DNA of 64,000 bases, from NCBI RefSeq assembly GCF_014698065.1, contig NZ_JACJSI010000017.1:1-64000 (forward strand), written 5' to 3'. Origin of the DNA: Nostoc flagelliforme FACHB-838 (GTDB taxonomy: Bacteria > Cyanobacteriota > Cyanobacteriia > Cyanobacteriales > Nostocaceae). Of this stretch, positions 1-8,945 are shown in pieces; position 1 is the stretch's first letter, and each line of letters begins with the position of its first letter. Both the position numbers and the translations under genes were made by a program. The notes under the pieces are model-generated. The model ran no database searches. It had not been told where the DNA came from and saw only the letters and a program-made list of their open reading frames with translations.

Positions 1-96
1 CTGATTCGACTACAGGTGAGATCAGTGAGAATTCTTTGAGTTGCATTCAACATCAGTGCATTCAGGGAATAACCCTCACCTTACCTGATTTTGGGC

Positions 97-357
97 TTAA
101 CCGAACCGTATTGATGCCACCGGAAGACCGAGAGTGTCTTCTGTGCCTCCCCGTTCCAGTACATAGTCAAGGTCATGATAGTTACCGTAGCGATCCTGCC
201 ATGATACCTTTTTACTAATTCGTGCCTTGCGCTTCCTCTGATAGTCCAAGTAAAAACCATGCTCATCAGCTACTTGCTGAAGTGTCTCACAAATAAATTC
301 TTGGATGAGATTCCCTAAAATCTGACCCCATTTATGTGACAACGACTCTGCCATCAC
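97..357 (-). pseudogene. Truncated restriction-endonuclease-like protein (remnant)
   Basis: An 86-codon reading frame whose N-terminus (MAESLSHKWGQI) and internal KKVSWQDRYGN..HDLDYVLERGGT block resemble, from memory, cyanobacterial proteins annotated as restriction endonucleases or methylase partners. Those relatives continue after GLPVA into a conserved FIEIAWRRYTKHSRNKAQE-type core. Here the similarity stops abruptly after GLPVA and the frame ends five codons later (SIRFG, stop). The nuclease core is therefore missing, and I could not find it in the other frames of the remaining 96 bases. It lies 32 bp downstream of a DNA methyltransferase gene on the same strand, the arrangement expected of a restriction-modification pair. 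I infer a broken endonuclease leaving an orphan methylase. The family assignment is from memory and moderate. Confidence 0.5.
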
Positions 358-389
358 AGGTGTGCAAAATAATTTGTGTTGTGATTAGC

Positions 390-1682
390 CTATCCGTAAA
401 CCCACAAACAACCTTCGCAAAGAGGAACTGTGTGCTTGCGATTTTTCCATTTGACATTACGGTCACGAATTTTTTCAAACTTAAAAGATTCAAATCCAGC
501 TGCTTGTGCTAATAAACCCATCCATTCAATTACCGGGATATAAATACCATAGGGAGCAGAATCGCCAATCACAAAGCAAACTATTGCAGGACTTTTACAT
601 ACTCTGCGAAGTGCTATCCAAACTTTAGCCATATCAAAAAAATAACAGGCAATCATTAAATGATAATTCTTTTTACCTCCATGTAAATTTCGTTCCTGGG
701 ACAATTGGTGGCAGCTTTCGATAATACTAGCTCTGATTGGGTATAATTCATGAGATGCTAGAACTTCATCGATGTTTACATTCTTATTTGTGACGTGCTG
801 TGAACATGAACGAATTAAGTATTGCCTCACCGTAGTTTGCAAATCACTCCAACCGGAAATTTCTTTCATAAAACACATTTCGAGACGTGTAGCATCGGCA
901 TAATCATAGTTGTTAGCATACGGCGGTGAGGTAATTACCAAGTTGGTAAAATTATCAGGTATACCCTGACAAGTCCGAGCATCAGATTGAATGAGTGTCG
1001 AACTAGAAGCTGCTGTTTTTCCCGCAATTCTCATATCTGTAGCCATATTCTCTGCCATTAGATCAAAAGCAGACATTGGCTCTAAGAAAGATTGTTTCTT
1101 TTTATTCGGTAAAATGTATTGCCAAGGTGCTGTTCCGGCATGAGAAACATGGCGAAGAATTGATACAATTGTTAACCAAACTAACTGAGATTCAGATGAA
1201 TCATCCGAGAGTTTTTCCCAAGCTTGGCGCAATCTATCTAGAGATTCAAGTGAAGATATACTAAAGCATTCATGAATCAGCTTCGGGTATGTACCTATAC
1301 ACGGTTGTATATTTTCGGCATATTGTCTAACCGTTTTTATATGTTTAAGATAGGCATCAGAGTCAGTTTGATATAAAAGTTTAGCTCTTGCTATACGCAC
1401 AACAAAAGGATGAGCCTCAATTCCAAAACATTGAACTCCTAGCCTTTCAGATGCAAGTAAGGTTGTACCAGAACCAGCGAATGGATCTAAGACAGTAGTT
1501 TCTCCTTGCTCGTTGAATTGGGTAATTATACTTTCGACCCATTGGGCAGAGAAACCTGCACTAAATCTAAACCATCGATGAACTGGCAATTTCATGTTAT
1601 TGATGAATGTAGATGAACTGTCAAAGGATTTAGAAATGTTAGAAGAAAAATTATTAAATGAAAGCTCTAATTCTTGATTCAT
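390..1682 (-). CDS. DNA methyltransferase (N4-cytosine or N6-adenine type)
   Basis: A 430-aa S-adenosylmethionine-dependent DNA methylase. Motif I, DPFAGSGTT, is at residues 66-74 and binds AdoMet. The catalytic motif IV, TSPPY, is at 251-255; this form is common in amino-methylases acting on cytosine N4 or adenine N6. About 175 residues separate motif I from motif IV, so the recognition domain probably lies between them. The start ATG is at 1682. The gene lies just upstream, on the same strand, of a truncated endonuclease-like frame, so it may be a solitary methylase left from a restriction-modification system. The recognition sequence cannot be predicted from the protein alone. Confidence 0.85.
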   Translation of the reverse strand: MNQELELSFNNFSSNISKSFDSSSTFINNMKLPVHRWFRFSAGFSAQWVESIITQFNEQGETTVLDPFAGSGTTLLASERLGVQCFGIEAHPFVVRIARAKLLYQTDSDAYLKHIKTVRQYAENIQPCIGTYPKLIHECFSISSLESLDRLRQAWEKLSDDSSESQLVWLTIVSILRHVSHAGTAPWQYILPNKKKQSFLEPMSAFDLMAENMATDMRIAGKTAASSSTLIQSDARTCQGIPDNFTNLVITSPPYANNYDYADATRLEMCFMKEISGWSDLQTTVRQYLIRSCSQHVTNKNVNIDEVLASHELYPIRASIIESCHQLSQERNLHGGKKNYHLMIACYFFDMAKVWIALRRVCKSPAIVCFVIGDSAPYGIYIPVIEWMGLLAQAAGFESFKFEKIRDRNVKWKNRKHTVPLCEGCLWVYG

Positions 1683-2063
1683 CTGGACATTTATTATTCT
1701 TTAATATTCTATAGTATAAGTCCCTTAAAAATTGAGGTTAAGGTTTTGTTTGTTGAGTTGCTATCAAGTTTTTAACTGCTTGCACTAGTTCCTATTCTAT
1801 GCATTGATACAAATCCCGCAGGTGGAATACTTGCCAAACGTCTAGCTTTGGCTCGGTCTGATGCAGACTGTCATTTTCTTACGTTAAGTCACGTGATACC
1901 TGATGCTTGTTTAGTGATTTTGATTGTCAACGTGAATAAGCTGCGATTTGAAGTAATAGAGAGGCGATCGCATTTCATAAAAATAAGCGATCGCTTCTTA
2001 AATTAAGGATTGGGACTCCAACCAAATCTCGAAAGAATTTCTTCCCCAATCCCCAATCCCAAC
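1683..2063. other. Intergenic region with paired HIP1 sites
   Basis: No convincing gene was seen. A stretch at about 1805-2010 on the plus strand reads open for some 65 codons but resembles nothing I recognise. Two GCGATCGC octamers at 1964-1971 and 1987-1994 are separated by 15 AT-rich bases and can form a small inverted repeat. Sequence at about 2010-2060 is the CCCCAATCCC-type short repeat typical of Nostocales spacers. Confidence 0.4.
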
Positions 2064-2453
2064 TTAATTTGCTTTACGCTCTTTCAACACTTGATCTAGC
2101 AAATTTCTAGCCGGTTGTGCTTTAGCCAATGCTACTTGATGGTCATTATAAGCACGAACAAGGCGAGAAAGACTGCTAACACCTGCCTTGAGTTGCTCAA
2201 GTTCTTCAGCAGCAACCAGTTCTCCATCAAGCATCCGTCCAATCAACGGTTTGATGTCGCCCACTTCTTGCCGGACTTTTTGGAGCTTTTCTAGAGTACT
2301 CAGTAAAGTTTTTAGTGAGTTCAATATGTCGTCAATATCCTGCGCCTCCTCCACTGGCTCAGGCGAATCTTCAATTGTTAGTGTATCTTTGTCTGAAACT
2401 GTAGGCAATTCCTCTACAGACGTTTCACTTGTAACCCCGTTTAACCTAGCCAT
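2064..2453 (-). CDS. Hypothetical acidic/helical protein
   Basis: A 129-aa protein that I do not recognise. The first ~45 residues are acidic and rich in T, S, E and D, probably disordered. The remainder (IDDILNSLKTLLSTLEKLQKV... to the C-terminus) is rich in L, E, K and A with heptad-like spacing, suggesting helical bundles or a short coiled coil. The start is set at the ATG at 2453 because a good Shine-Dalgarno (GAGGA) lies just upstream; the preceding TTG in frame is less likely. There is no signal peptide or membrane segment. It stands alone, with about 150 bp or more on either side. Confidence 0.6.
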   Translation of the reverse strand: MARLNGVTSETSVEELPTVSDKDTLTIEDSPEPVEEAQDIDDILNSLKTLLSTLEKLQKVRQEVGDIKPLIGRMLDGELVAAEELEQLKAGVSSLSRLVRAYNDHQVALAKAQPARNLLDQVLKERKAN

Positions 2454-2596
2454 CAACGCTTCCTCAAGGAATTTTCCTCAGTGTATCGCTAATCTTAAGT
2501 TGCTAAAGATATTATTGTTATAAATCGTTAAAGAATTATTTTTACTACAAGCTTTAATGGGATGCTGGGCTAAAGTGAATTTCTTGAATCTGTAGA

Positions 2597-3034
2597 TTAT
2601 TTACAGTGTTGCTGGAGAAGAGATATAGCCAGATCAAAACTGTTTGGTTGAGTTTGGACTGCATAAGCTTCTCTTTCTAAATCTTGCCTGTGAATATCGG
2701 TATAGCGCATAAAAAATGGTCGGGCATAATTAATAGGCTGAATATTTAACCCTAAAGTTTTTATTTTTCCTTTCCCCGCGCATACTTGTGCAGCATGAAC
2801 CGCTTCGTGAATTATGGTCTGAGTACCAATTTGTAGCTCAAAAACGACTGGATTAATCCAAATCTTTTTGGTAGATTCTTGTAATAAACCATAAGCACCT
2901 CGTTTTGGTGGTAGTTGAATTATTACCTGAAATCCAAATTTTTCTAATTGATTTTTTAAATCTAAAAATTCTTTATCGGGAGTTGGTGCTTGAGAAACTA
3001 ATAATAAAGAATTTAGCAGGAGAATTTCTATCAT
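2597..3034 (-). CDS. Small secreted or membrane-anchored zincin-like protein (HEAVH motif)
   Basis: A 145-aa protein starting with a hydrophobic segment (residues 2-15, IEILLLNSLLLVSQA) that could be a short signal peptide. It carries the zinc-peptidase motif HEAVH at 76-80, with a glutamate-rich EREAYAVQ segment at 120-127 that could supply the third metal ligand, as in gluzincin-type metallopeptidases. A preceding IWINP strand and the following helix fit the minimal zincin fold. The family could not be named. At 145 residues it is near the lower limit for an active protease, so it may be a domain-only or non-proteolytic member. The ATG at 3034 is the only reasonable start. Confidence 0.6.
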   Translation of the reverse strand: MIEILLLNSLLLVSQAPTPDKEFLDLKNQLEKFGFQVIIQLPPKRGAYGLLQESTKKIWINPVVFELQIGTQTIIHEAVHAAQVCAGKGKIKTLGLNIQPINYARPFFMRYTDIHRQDLEREAYAVQTQPNSFDLAISLLQQHCK

Positions 3035-3150
3035 TATAATTTATAAAAATGTTGGTTGAAAACCCCGAAGTTTAATATTAAAAACTTTTTGGGCTTTTAG
3101 GATTCAACGTCTTTTATAACGCTTCTCATTTAAATAAGGTACACATGTAG

Positions 3151-3170
3151 GGGCGCACAATTGTGCGCCC
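3151..3170. repeat. Perfect 20-bp palindrome (GGGCGCACAA type)
   Basis: GGGCGCACAA is followed directly by its reverse complement, making a perfect palindrome with no loop, preceded by GTAG. The same motif family recurs at 9504-9519 and, much enlarged, at 35714-35765. It lies in the spacer between two same-strand genes, where it may act as a transcript-end hairpin or be a REP-like dispersed repeat. Confidence 0.7.
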
Positions 3171-3247
3171 TGTGGCTAATTATTTTTTCTGTACCTAACC
3201 TGTGCGAGAACTGCTATAAGTCGGGGATGAAAAGCATAGAAGGGGAT

Positions 3248-5161
3248 TTATTTAACTAAATCCTTCACCTTATTTATAATACTCACTGGATCAATGCCTT
3301 GGTGCGGAAATTGCTCCCATAAACCGCCGCAACCTTCTTTATGAGTGCCAAGATGCGCGTATTTGGGAGTAAACCCACGTTCTAATAACCAACTACCGAA
3401 ACGGCTACCCAATCCAGTTCGACGGTTAAAGGATTCCACTACAAGAGCAAAAGGAGCATTACCAATTTTTGCCATCATCTCTTCGTCAATAACGTTTAGG
3501 GTTGGTTTATTAATCAAACCTACGTCTAACCCTTCTTGCTTGAGACGCTCTACAGCATCAACGGCACGATATAGAGCTTCACCAAAGCTGATGATGTAGC
3601 CTTGGGTTCCTTCTCGAATTACCTCATCTTTACCAGGAACAAATTTATAATCACTACCAAAAAAGTCATGACCGTTGTTGTCAAGAATTAATGGTACTTT
3701 AGAACGGGTGGAGAAAATAAATCGCAGTCCCGGATCAAAGAACACAGCTTCTACACAAGCTTTCATTTGATTGACATCAGATGGAAAGTAAAGACGTGTT
3801 TCGTAGCCATCATCTAAGCCATTGTCAGCGAACATACTATTTAAACCGAAGTGGCAGGTGTTATCTGCCATGTCATCGATACCTGCATGAGAAAAGTGGC
3901 AAAGTACATTGGAGTAGTTCAGCCGCGCCATCGTAATCTCGGAGATACACATTTCCAAGAAGGCGCTAAAGGTTGCGAAAATCCCTTGTTTTCCTGCCTC
4001 CATGCCAAATCCAGCAGCAGCAGAAAAGTTTCCCCGCTCCATAATGCCAGAGGAGATAAAAATTTCTGGGTATGCATCGTGAATCTTTTTCAAACCGCAG
4101 GAGCCTTCAAGGTCGCTATCGATGACTCTGACTTTTTCTTTGCGCTCTGCTTCACTAATGCTACTTAAGACACCAACTACTGCATCACCGAACACATTGC
4201 GGTTAGCATCCCATTTATTACTGGAGCCAAGAAATGTGTAGGTTTGCTTTGGTTTTTGAATATTCTTGATGTATTCGACAGCAGCAGTTTGTTGGCGTGA
4301 TTCGAGATATTGAATTGCTAACTCTACCGAAATCACATCATGACCGTGGGTAGAACCTTCTAACCCTTTAATGCCAGGACACATCGGGCGTTTATTGATG
4401 ACGGCAATTGGCCCAGGAGTAGTTACAGCTTCGCAAATCCGACGGTATAAGTCGTCTAAGTCTTCTCCATCTCCTTCGAGTATCTTCAACCCATGCCCTT
4501 CTAAGGTTTTGGCAACGGTAAAACCGGGTAAATATTTGGAAGGATGTCCGGCAATTGTCACATCATTATCATCAATGATTAGTTTGACATTAAGATGTTG
4601 AGCGACAGCCAAGCGAGCAGCTTCAGCGTCATTGCCTTCCTGCTGGGAACCATCGGAACCAAGACAAAAAACAGCTTTGCCTGGATTAGCGATCGCTACA
4701 CCATTGACATAAGGCCACACATGCCCTAATCGTCCAGAACTAAACTTGACACCAGGAGTTAGCCCTAGTTCAGGGTGTCCCGGTAAGTGGGAGTGTGCTT
4801 CACGATAGTGTAGTAGTTGCTCACTTGGTAAGTCACCATGTAAAGCTGCCATTAAATACTGAGTTGCAACTCGATGTCCGGCTTCATCAAAGAAAATCGG
4901 CACAAATTGATCCGATGCTGCCCGAAACAAGGCATCAAGTATAATAACTTCTGGTACTGTGTCATAAGGGCCACCAGTATGACCGCCTACCCCTCTAGCA
5001 GCTCCGGTGGCTGTAAAAAAGACGATCGCGTCACGGCAGAGTTGAATATTTGCTTTTAGGCTTTCTCGTTGCTCTTGGGTAAGAGTTGGATTCTCCGGAT
5101 TGAGAGTTAGAGGTTTATAAGCACTCAAATCAATGGGAAATTGAGTTTTAGTAACAGTCAT
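3248..5161 (-). CDS. Transketolase-family thiamine-diphosphate enzyme (divergent paralogue)
   Basis: A 637-aa protein with the three-domain transketolase plan. It has an N-terminal ThDP-binding domain containing GSDGSQQEG (168-176) followed by DDND (197-200), equivalent to the GDG...N cofactor motif. A middle pyrimidine-binding domain (about 325-490) and a C-terminal domain (about 505-637, VVESFNRRTGLGSRFG) follow. Transketolases move two-carbon ketol units between sugar phosphates. This copy lacks the SGHPGLPMG signature of the Calvin-cycle enzyme; GGHTGGPYDTVPE at 59-71 is in its place. I therefore infer a paralogue, possibly with another acceptor. It is divergent from a DeoR-type regulator, which may control it. 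The start ATG is at 5161. Confidence 0.85.
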   Translation of the reverse strand: MTVTKTQFPIDLSAYKPLTLNPENPTLTQEQRESLKANIQLCRDAIVFFTATGAARGVGGHTGGPYDTVPEVIILDALFRAASDQFVPIFFDEAGHRVATQYLMAALHGDLPSEQLLHYREAHSHLPGHPELGLTPGVKFSSGRLGHVWPYVNGVAIANPGKAVFCLGSDGSQQEGNDAEAARLAVAQHLNVKLIIDDNDVTIAGHPSKYLPGFTVAKTLEGHGLKILEGDGEDLDDLYRRICEAVTTPGPIAVINKRPMCPGIKGLEGSTHGHDVISVELAIQYLESRQQTAAVEYIKNIQKPKQTYTFLGSSNKWDANRNVFGDAVVGVLSSISEAERKEKVRVIDSDLEGSCGLKKIHDAYPEIFISSGIMERGNFSAAAGFGMEAGKQGIFATFSAFLEMCISEITMARLNYSNVLCHFSHAGIDDMADNTCHFGLNSMFADNGLDDGYETRLYFPSDVNQMKACVEAVFFDPGLRFIFSTRSKVPLILDNNGHDFFGSDYKFVPGKDEVIREGTQGYIISFGEALYRAVDAVERLKQEGLDVGLINKPTLNVIDEEMMAKIGNAPFALVVESFNRRTGLGSRFGSWLLERGFTPKYAHLGTHKEGCGGLWEQFPHQGIDPVSIINKVKDLVK

Positions 5162-5323
5162 AAATTATTCCTGGGATTTAAACCGATTTAAATTAGGCAG
5201 AGGCAATAGTAATCTAACCCCTTTTGATCAACAAAGTAGGCTGTGAAAAGTAATGAAAAATGCAGCTAAGATTGTTAAATCTTACTTGCACGAATATGCT
5301 TGAATTTATTTAAAGACGCTCAG

Positions 5324-5393
5324 AAATATGCAAAAACCTGCATACCTATGAGTATAAACTCACAAACGCGCAATTTCAAGATCAAATATGCAA
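5324..5393. promoter_or_regulatory. Candidate DeoR-type operator repeats
   Basis: The divergent promoter region between the transketolase and the DeoR-family gene holds AAATATGCAA twice, at 5324-5333 and 5384-5393, exactly 60 bp (about six helical turns) apart. The first copy is part of an inverted repeat, TATGCA(5327-5332)-6 nt-TGCATA(5339-5344). DeoR proteins often bind repeated sites near their own promoters, so this is a plausible autoregulatory operator. Regulation is inferred. Confidence 0.4.
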
Positions 5394-5410
5394 TTTCAGG
5401 AAAATAAATT

Positions 5411-6175
5411 ATGCTAACTGCGGAGCGACGACAATTTATCTTGGAAATTCTGCGTCGTGACAAAAAGGTGCTGTCATCGGAACTCAGTGCTGTTCTCAAG
5501 GTTTCTGAGGATACGATTCGTCGGGATCTGCGGGAACTGGCTGAATTAGGGTGTTTGCAGCGCGTTCATGGGGGGGCACTTCTGGCTTCTCCTGCTCTTG
5601 CTAGTTATGCCGATCGCCAAAAGCAAGCACCGAAAGAAAAAGAAGCGATCGCTCGTGCAGCGGCAAAATTAGTCTGTACAGGGCAGGTGGTGATTTTAGA
5701 TGGAGGTACAACAACTCTCCAAGTAGCGCGTCATTTGCCCTTAGATTTGCAAGCGACAATTGTTACTAATAGCCCTCCAATTGCGATCGCCTTAGCAGAA
5801 CATCCCCAGATTGAGGTTGTAATGTTGGGCGGACAACTCTACAAAAAAGCCTTGGTAAACGTTGGTATTACTACAGTTGAAGCATTACGGTTGATTCGTG
5901 CAGATTTGTGCATGTTGGGAGTGTGTAGTCTACATCCAGAATTTGGGATTAGTGTACCGAATTTGGATGAAGCCCATGTCAAACGCGCGATGATTGCTGG
6001 AGCGGCGGAGGTAGTTGGATTAGTCACAGAAGAGAAGTTAGATACTGCTGCTCCTTATGTTGTGCAGTCGATTCATGCACTGACTTACCTGGTGACAGCA
6101 CCGACTGTATCCGATCGGATGCTAACTTCTTACAAGGCTTTAGGTTTGACGAGCATCCGTGATGAGTCGGCTTGA
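5411..6175 (+). CDS. DeoR/GlpR-family transcriptional regulator
   Basis: A 254-aa protein with an N-terminal DeoR winged helix-turn-helix (residues 1-57; the recognition helix contains SEDTIRRDLRELAELG). It is followed by a sugar-phosphate-sensing DeoRC domain (about 72-235) with the GGTTTLQVARHL phosphate-loop-like segment. These regulators generally repress sugar or nucleoside catabolic genes and are released by a phosphorylated sugar. A Shine-Dalgarno AGGA lies upstream of the ATG at 5411. It is divergent from the transketolase and convergent with the D-2-hydroxyacid dehydrogenase, which suggests these as targets. Confidence 0.9.
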   Translation: MLTAERRQFILEILRRDKKVLSSELSAVLKVSEDTIRRDLRELAELGCLQRVHGGALLASPALASYADRQKQAPKEKEAIARAAAKLVCTGQVVILDGGTTTLQVARHLPLDLQATIVTNSPPIAIALAEHPQIEVVMLGGQLYKKALVNVGITTVEALRLIRADLCMLGVCSLHPEFGISVPNLDEAHVKRAMIAGAAEVVGLVTEEKLDTAAPYVVQSIHALTYLVTAPTVSDRMLTSYKALGLTSIRDESA

Positions 6176-6208
6176 ATTGGCTAAGGCTTTTTTAGCGATC
6201 GCCAACCG

Positions 6209-7222
6209 TTAGCTTATATTAGCTGGCAGTTGAGCGCGAATTTCATTTGCACAAGTACGACCCTGTTCAACATCGGTAATATTAGCAAAAGTTGTTTCTG
6301 CAATATTATGGAGAGCTTCTGCTGTAAAAAAGGCTTGATGCCCGGTAATGAGTACATTAGGGAACGTTGTCAGACGCTGAAAAATATCATCTTGAATAAT
6401 TTCGCCAGACAAATCCTCAAAAAACAATTCTGATTCTTGTTCGTAGACATCCACACCAAGATAGCCAATTTTACCAGACTTCAATCCCTCAATCACTGCT
6501 TGGGTATCAATCAACGCTCCTCGACTAGTATTAATTAGCATTACACCTGGCTTAATCTGTTCTATAGCCTTACTGTCAATCAAGTGATGCGTTTCGGGAA
6601 TCAGGGGACAATGCAGGGAGATAATATCAGAGTTGGCAAATAGCTCAGGTAGTTCTACATACTTTCCACCTAGCGCCTCCAATTCGGGATTGCGATAAAC
6701 GTCATAGGCGAGTAGCTGACAGCCAAACCCCTTCATAATCTGTCCTAAAATCAGACCGATTTTGCCAGTACCGATAATCCCCACTGTGCGCTCATGTAAA
6801 TTGAATCCCAACAGTCCATCTAAAGAAAAATTGCCTTCTCGAACACGGTTGTAGGCACGATGAATTTTGCGATTTAGACTCAAAATCAATCCGACAGCGT
6901 GTTCTGCTACCCCATAAGGTGAATAGGCGGGAACACGGACAACGGTAATTCCTAAGTCTGCTGCGGCTTGTAAGTCTACATTGTTAAACCCTGCACAGCG
7001 AAGGGCAACCAGGCGAGTTCCCCGTGAGGCGAGAATTTCTAAAGTTGGGGCATCAACCTGATCATGCACAAATACACAAACTGCGGGAAATCCGGCAGCA
7101 AGGATAGCTGTATCCCGATTTAAACGGGGTTCAAAAAACACTAACTCGTGTTGGGTGGGAGAATTTACGGTTGATAAAAACTTGCGATCGTAGGCTTTTG
7201 TACCGAAAACTGCTACTTTCAT
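6209..7222 (-). CDS. ldhA: D-2-hydroxyacid dehydrogenase (D-lactate dehydrogenase-like)
   Basis: A 337-aa NAD-dependent oxidoreductase of the D-isomer-specific 2-hydroxyacid dehydrogenase family, probably reducing pyruvate to D-lactate. The Rossmann motif GTGKIG is at 151-156. Catalytic residues expected for the family are present: Arg234 (NTSRG), an acidic residue around 261-263 (DVYEQE) and His295 (GHQAFF). The long [13 protein letters not shown] insertion before the catalytic His is typical of fermentative D-LDH. The start ATG is at 7222. It converges on the DeoR-type regulator with only 33 bp between the stops. Confidence 0.88.
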   Translation of the reverse strand: MKVAVFGTKAYDRKFLSTVNSPTQHELVFFEPRLNRDTAILAAGFPAVCVFVHDQVDAPTLEILASRGTRLVALRCAGFNNVDLQAAADLGITVVRVPAYSPYGVAEHAVGLILSLNRKIHRAYNRVREGNFSLDGLLGFNLHERTVGIIGTGKIGLILGQIMKGFGCQLLAYDVYRNPELEALGGKYVELPELFANSDIISLHCPLIPETHHLIDSKAIEQIKPGVMLINTSRGALIDTQAVIEGLKSGKIGYLGVDVYEQESELFFEDLSGEIIQDDIFQRLTTFPNVLITGHQAFFTAEALHNIAETTFANITDVEQGRTCANEIRAQLPANIS

Positions 7223-7386
7223 GCAAAACCTCAGAATGTATGCTGTACGGTGTTCGAGTACATAATATCTTGACGTTGAGAGAAACGATGTCTAGGACGA
7301 GCGTAGCTGAGGCATCTGTCAGCATTAGGATGAGTATTTGTGCAAGCGATTCGAGAGCTAAAGCAAAAATTTATAATTCAGGGTAA

Positions 7387-8892
7387 TCAACCAATCATTT
7401 TCTCCAAAGCAAGCTGCAAATCTCTTGTCAAATCGCTCACAGCTTCTCTAGCCGCCAAGCGATCGCCCTGACAATTTTGAGAGCGTTCTGTAACTGAAAT
7501 TGGCTCCCCCACGGTGATTTGTGTCTGTCGCAAACCTAACCGAGGTCGTCCCGGAAGTGTTGTATCCTGAATTCGAGAAAGCATATCGAATATAAGCAAC
7601 GCTGTTTCTGCAAACCGTTCTGCTGTCGGTTGTTCCTGAATATAAGTAGCTGTGACTGCAACAAAACTTTCCACTATCCGCATGTGTCGCATTCGCAAGT
7701 CTGCTTCTTGGGCAATCCAGTCTGCCAAACCGCGTTTGAAGGGTGGTAAACCATTGATGTCTGGCAAATCTTCCCGATAAATGTAATTCCAACCAGCTTC
7801 TTCTAAGCGCCGACAGCGATCGATAAAACTACCCTGCGCTTGAACGCCAAAATATTGCTCACTAACTTGTAAAGACTTATCTAGTAACCGATGGAGTCGA
7901 GCAATTAATACCTGATTATGACTAGCAGATTCATGAATTGAAATGGTTTTTGGGATGTCCTGATGATAGAAGCGACGATAAAACTCTTCCATCTCAGTAA
8001 TAAGATATTCAACTAAGTGACAGAGGCGTTGATAGTAAATCTCTTCGCGGCGTAACCCAACCCAGGCATCGCCCAAATCGATTTCCTTAACTTCCAAGCC
8101 ACTATCAGCTTCCAACTTAGTCAACAGCCAATCCAGTTTAGACCAAGGTGGCTCAACGTAGCGATACTGGATGGCGATCGGCACAATAATTACAGTCTCA
8201 GTCCGGTTAGCTTTTTGTAAGTCTTCTACACACCAAAATCCTAGTTGAGCAACACCAGGTTCTAAGGGGCTAACAATACCACTATGACCATTAGTACCGC
8301 CTTCTGGTGCCACTGCGATCGGTAATTCGCCATTAGCAAACAAGTCCCGTGCAGTTTGGATTGCTTGCCGATCTATTCGCTTACCCCGACGAACTGGTAC
8401 CCCTCCTATCCGTGAAAACAACCAACCCAGCCACTTTCCAGCCCAAACCGTCATACCCCGGTCATAAAGAAAATAGCTATGAACAAGAGATTGTAATGTA
8501 ATACCTTCCTGACGAGCAATCTGTGGCACAATGCGGGAAAGCAAATACAGCATACAAAGGGGATCTTCCACCTCTGGGTGGCGAAATGCCAATAGAAAGC
8601 GAATTTTTCCAGACTGGAATTGTTGATAAAGTTCAGCTAATACCTCAACATTCTTCGCTTCAACCTTGACAATACCAGCCTGTAGCCAAGGGCGAGTGCG
8701 AAATCGTAGTGCGATCGGCAGTAACCACCGAACAATCTGGAGTACCAGCGGGTTCAACCGTTGGGGAATAAATTTTAGTGGTGGTTGAGTGGACTGAATC
8801 GATCTAGGCAAGTCGCTCTCCAGATTGTATTTGTAGCGATTGTACAACGTGGAGTCTTGCTTTTGCGTAAACCCGCAGCCTCTTGTTGTCAA
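7387..8892 (-). CDS. 1-acyl-glycerol-3-phosphate acyltransferase-like protein
   Basis: A 501-aa protein with a PlsC-type acyltransferase domain at about residues 95-260. The catalytic H-X4-D is FRHPEVED (His105, Asp110), in which the usual Asn before His is Arg. The FPEG-like motif is APEGGTNG at 195-202. The second half (260-501) is helical, without a known domain, as in a cyanobacterial long-form family. The likely role is acyl transfer in membrane lipid synthesis. No in-frame ATG precedes the domain; translation probably starts at the TTG at 8892 or at another non-ATG codon, so the N-terminus is uncertain. Confidence 0.8.
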   Translation of the reverse strand: MTTRGCGFTQKQDSTLYNRYKYNLESDLPRSIQSTQPPLKFIPQRLNPLVLQIVRWLLPIALRFRTRPWLQAGIVKVEAKNVEVLAELYQQFQSGKIRFLLAFRHPEVEDPLCMLYLLSRIVPQIARQEGITLQSLVHSYFLYDRGMTVWAGKWLGWLFSRIGGVPVRRGKRIDRQAIQTARDLFANGELPIAVAPEGGTNGHSGIVSPLEPGVAQLGFWCVEDLQKANRTETVIIVPIAIQYRYVEPPWSKLDWLLTKLEADSGLEVKEIDLGDAWVGLRREEIYYQRLCHLVEYLITEMEEFYRRFYHQDIPKTISIHESASHNQVLIARLHRLLDKSLQVSEQYFGVQAQGSFIDRCRRLEEAGWNYIYREDLPDINGLPPFKRGLADWIAQEADLRMRHMRIVESFVAVTATYIQEQPTAERFAETALLIFDMLSRIQDTTLPGRPRLGLRQTQITVGEPISVTERSQNCQGDRLAAREAVSDLTRDLQLALEKMIG

Positions 8893-8945
8893 ACATCGCT
8901 CAGTTTTACTTATCTAACGATAGAACTTAAGTAGCGAATTAAAAA

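Noticed and set aside
81-266. A second short gene in another frame over the endonuclease remnant
   Set aside because: Its peptide shows no domain and overlaps the remnant almost fully; the remnant frame shows family-like sequence instead.
1805-2010. A short plus-strand gene in the spacer after the methylase
   Set aside because: About 65 open codons but no start with a ribosome site and no domain; it could be chance.
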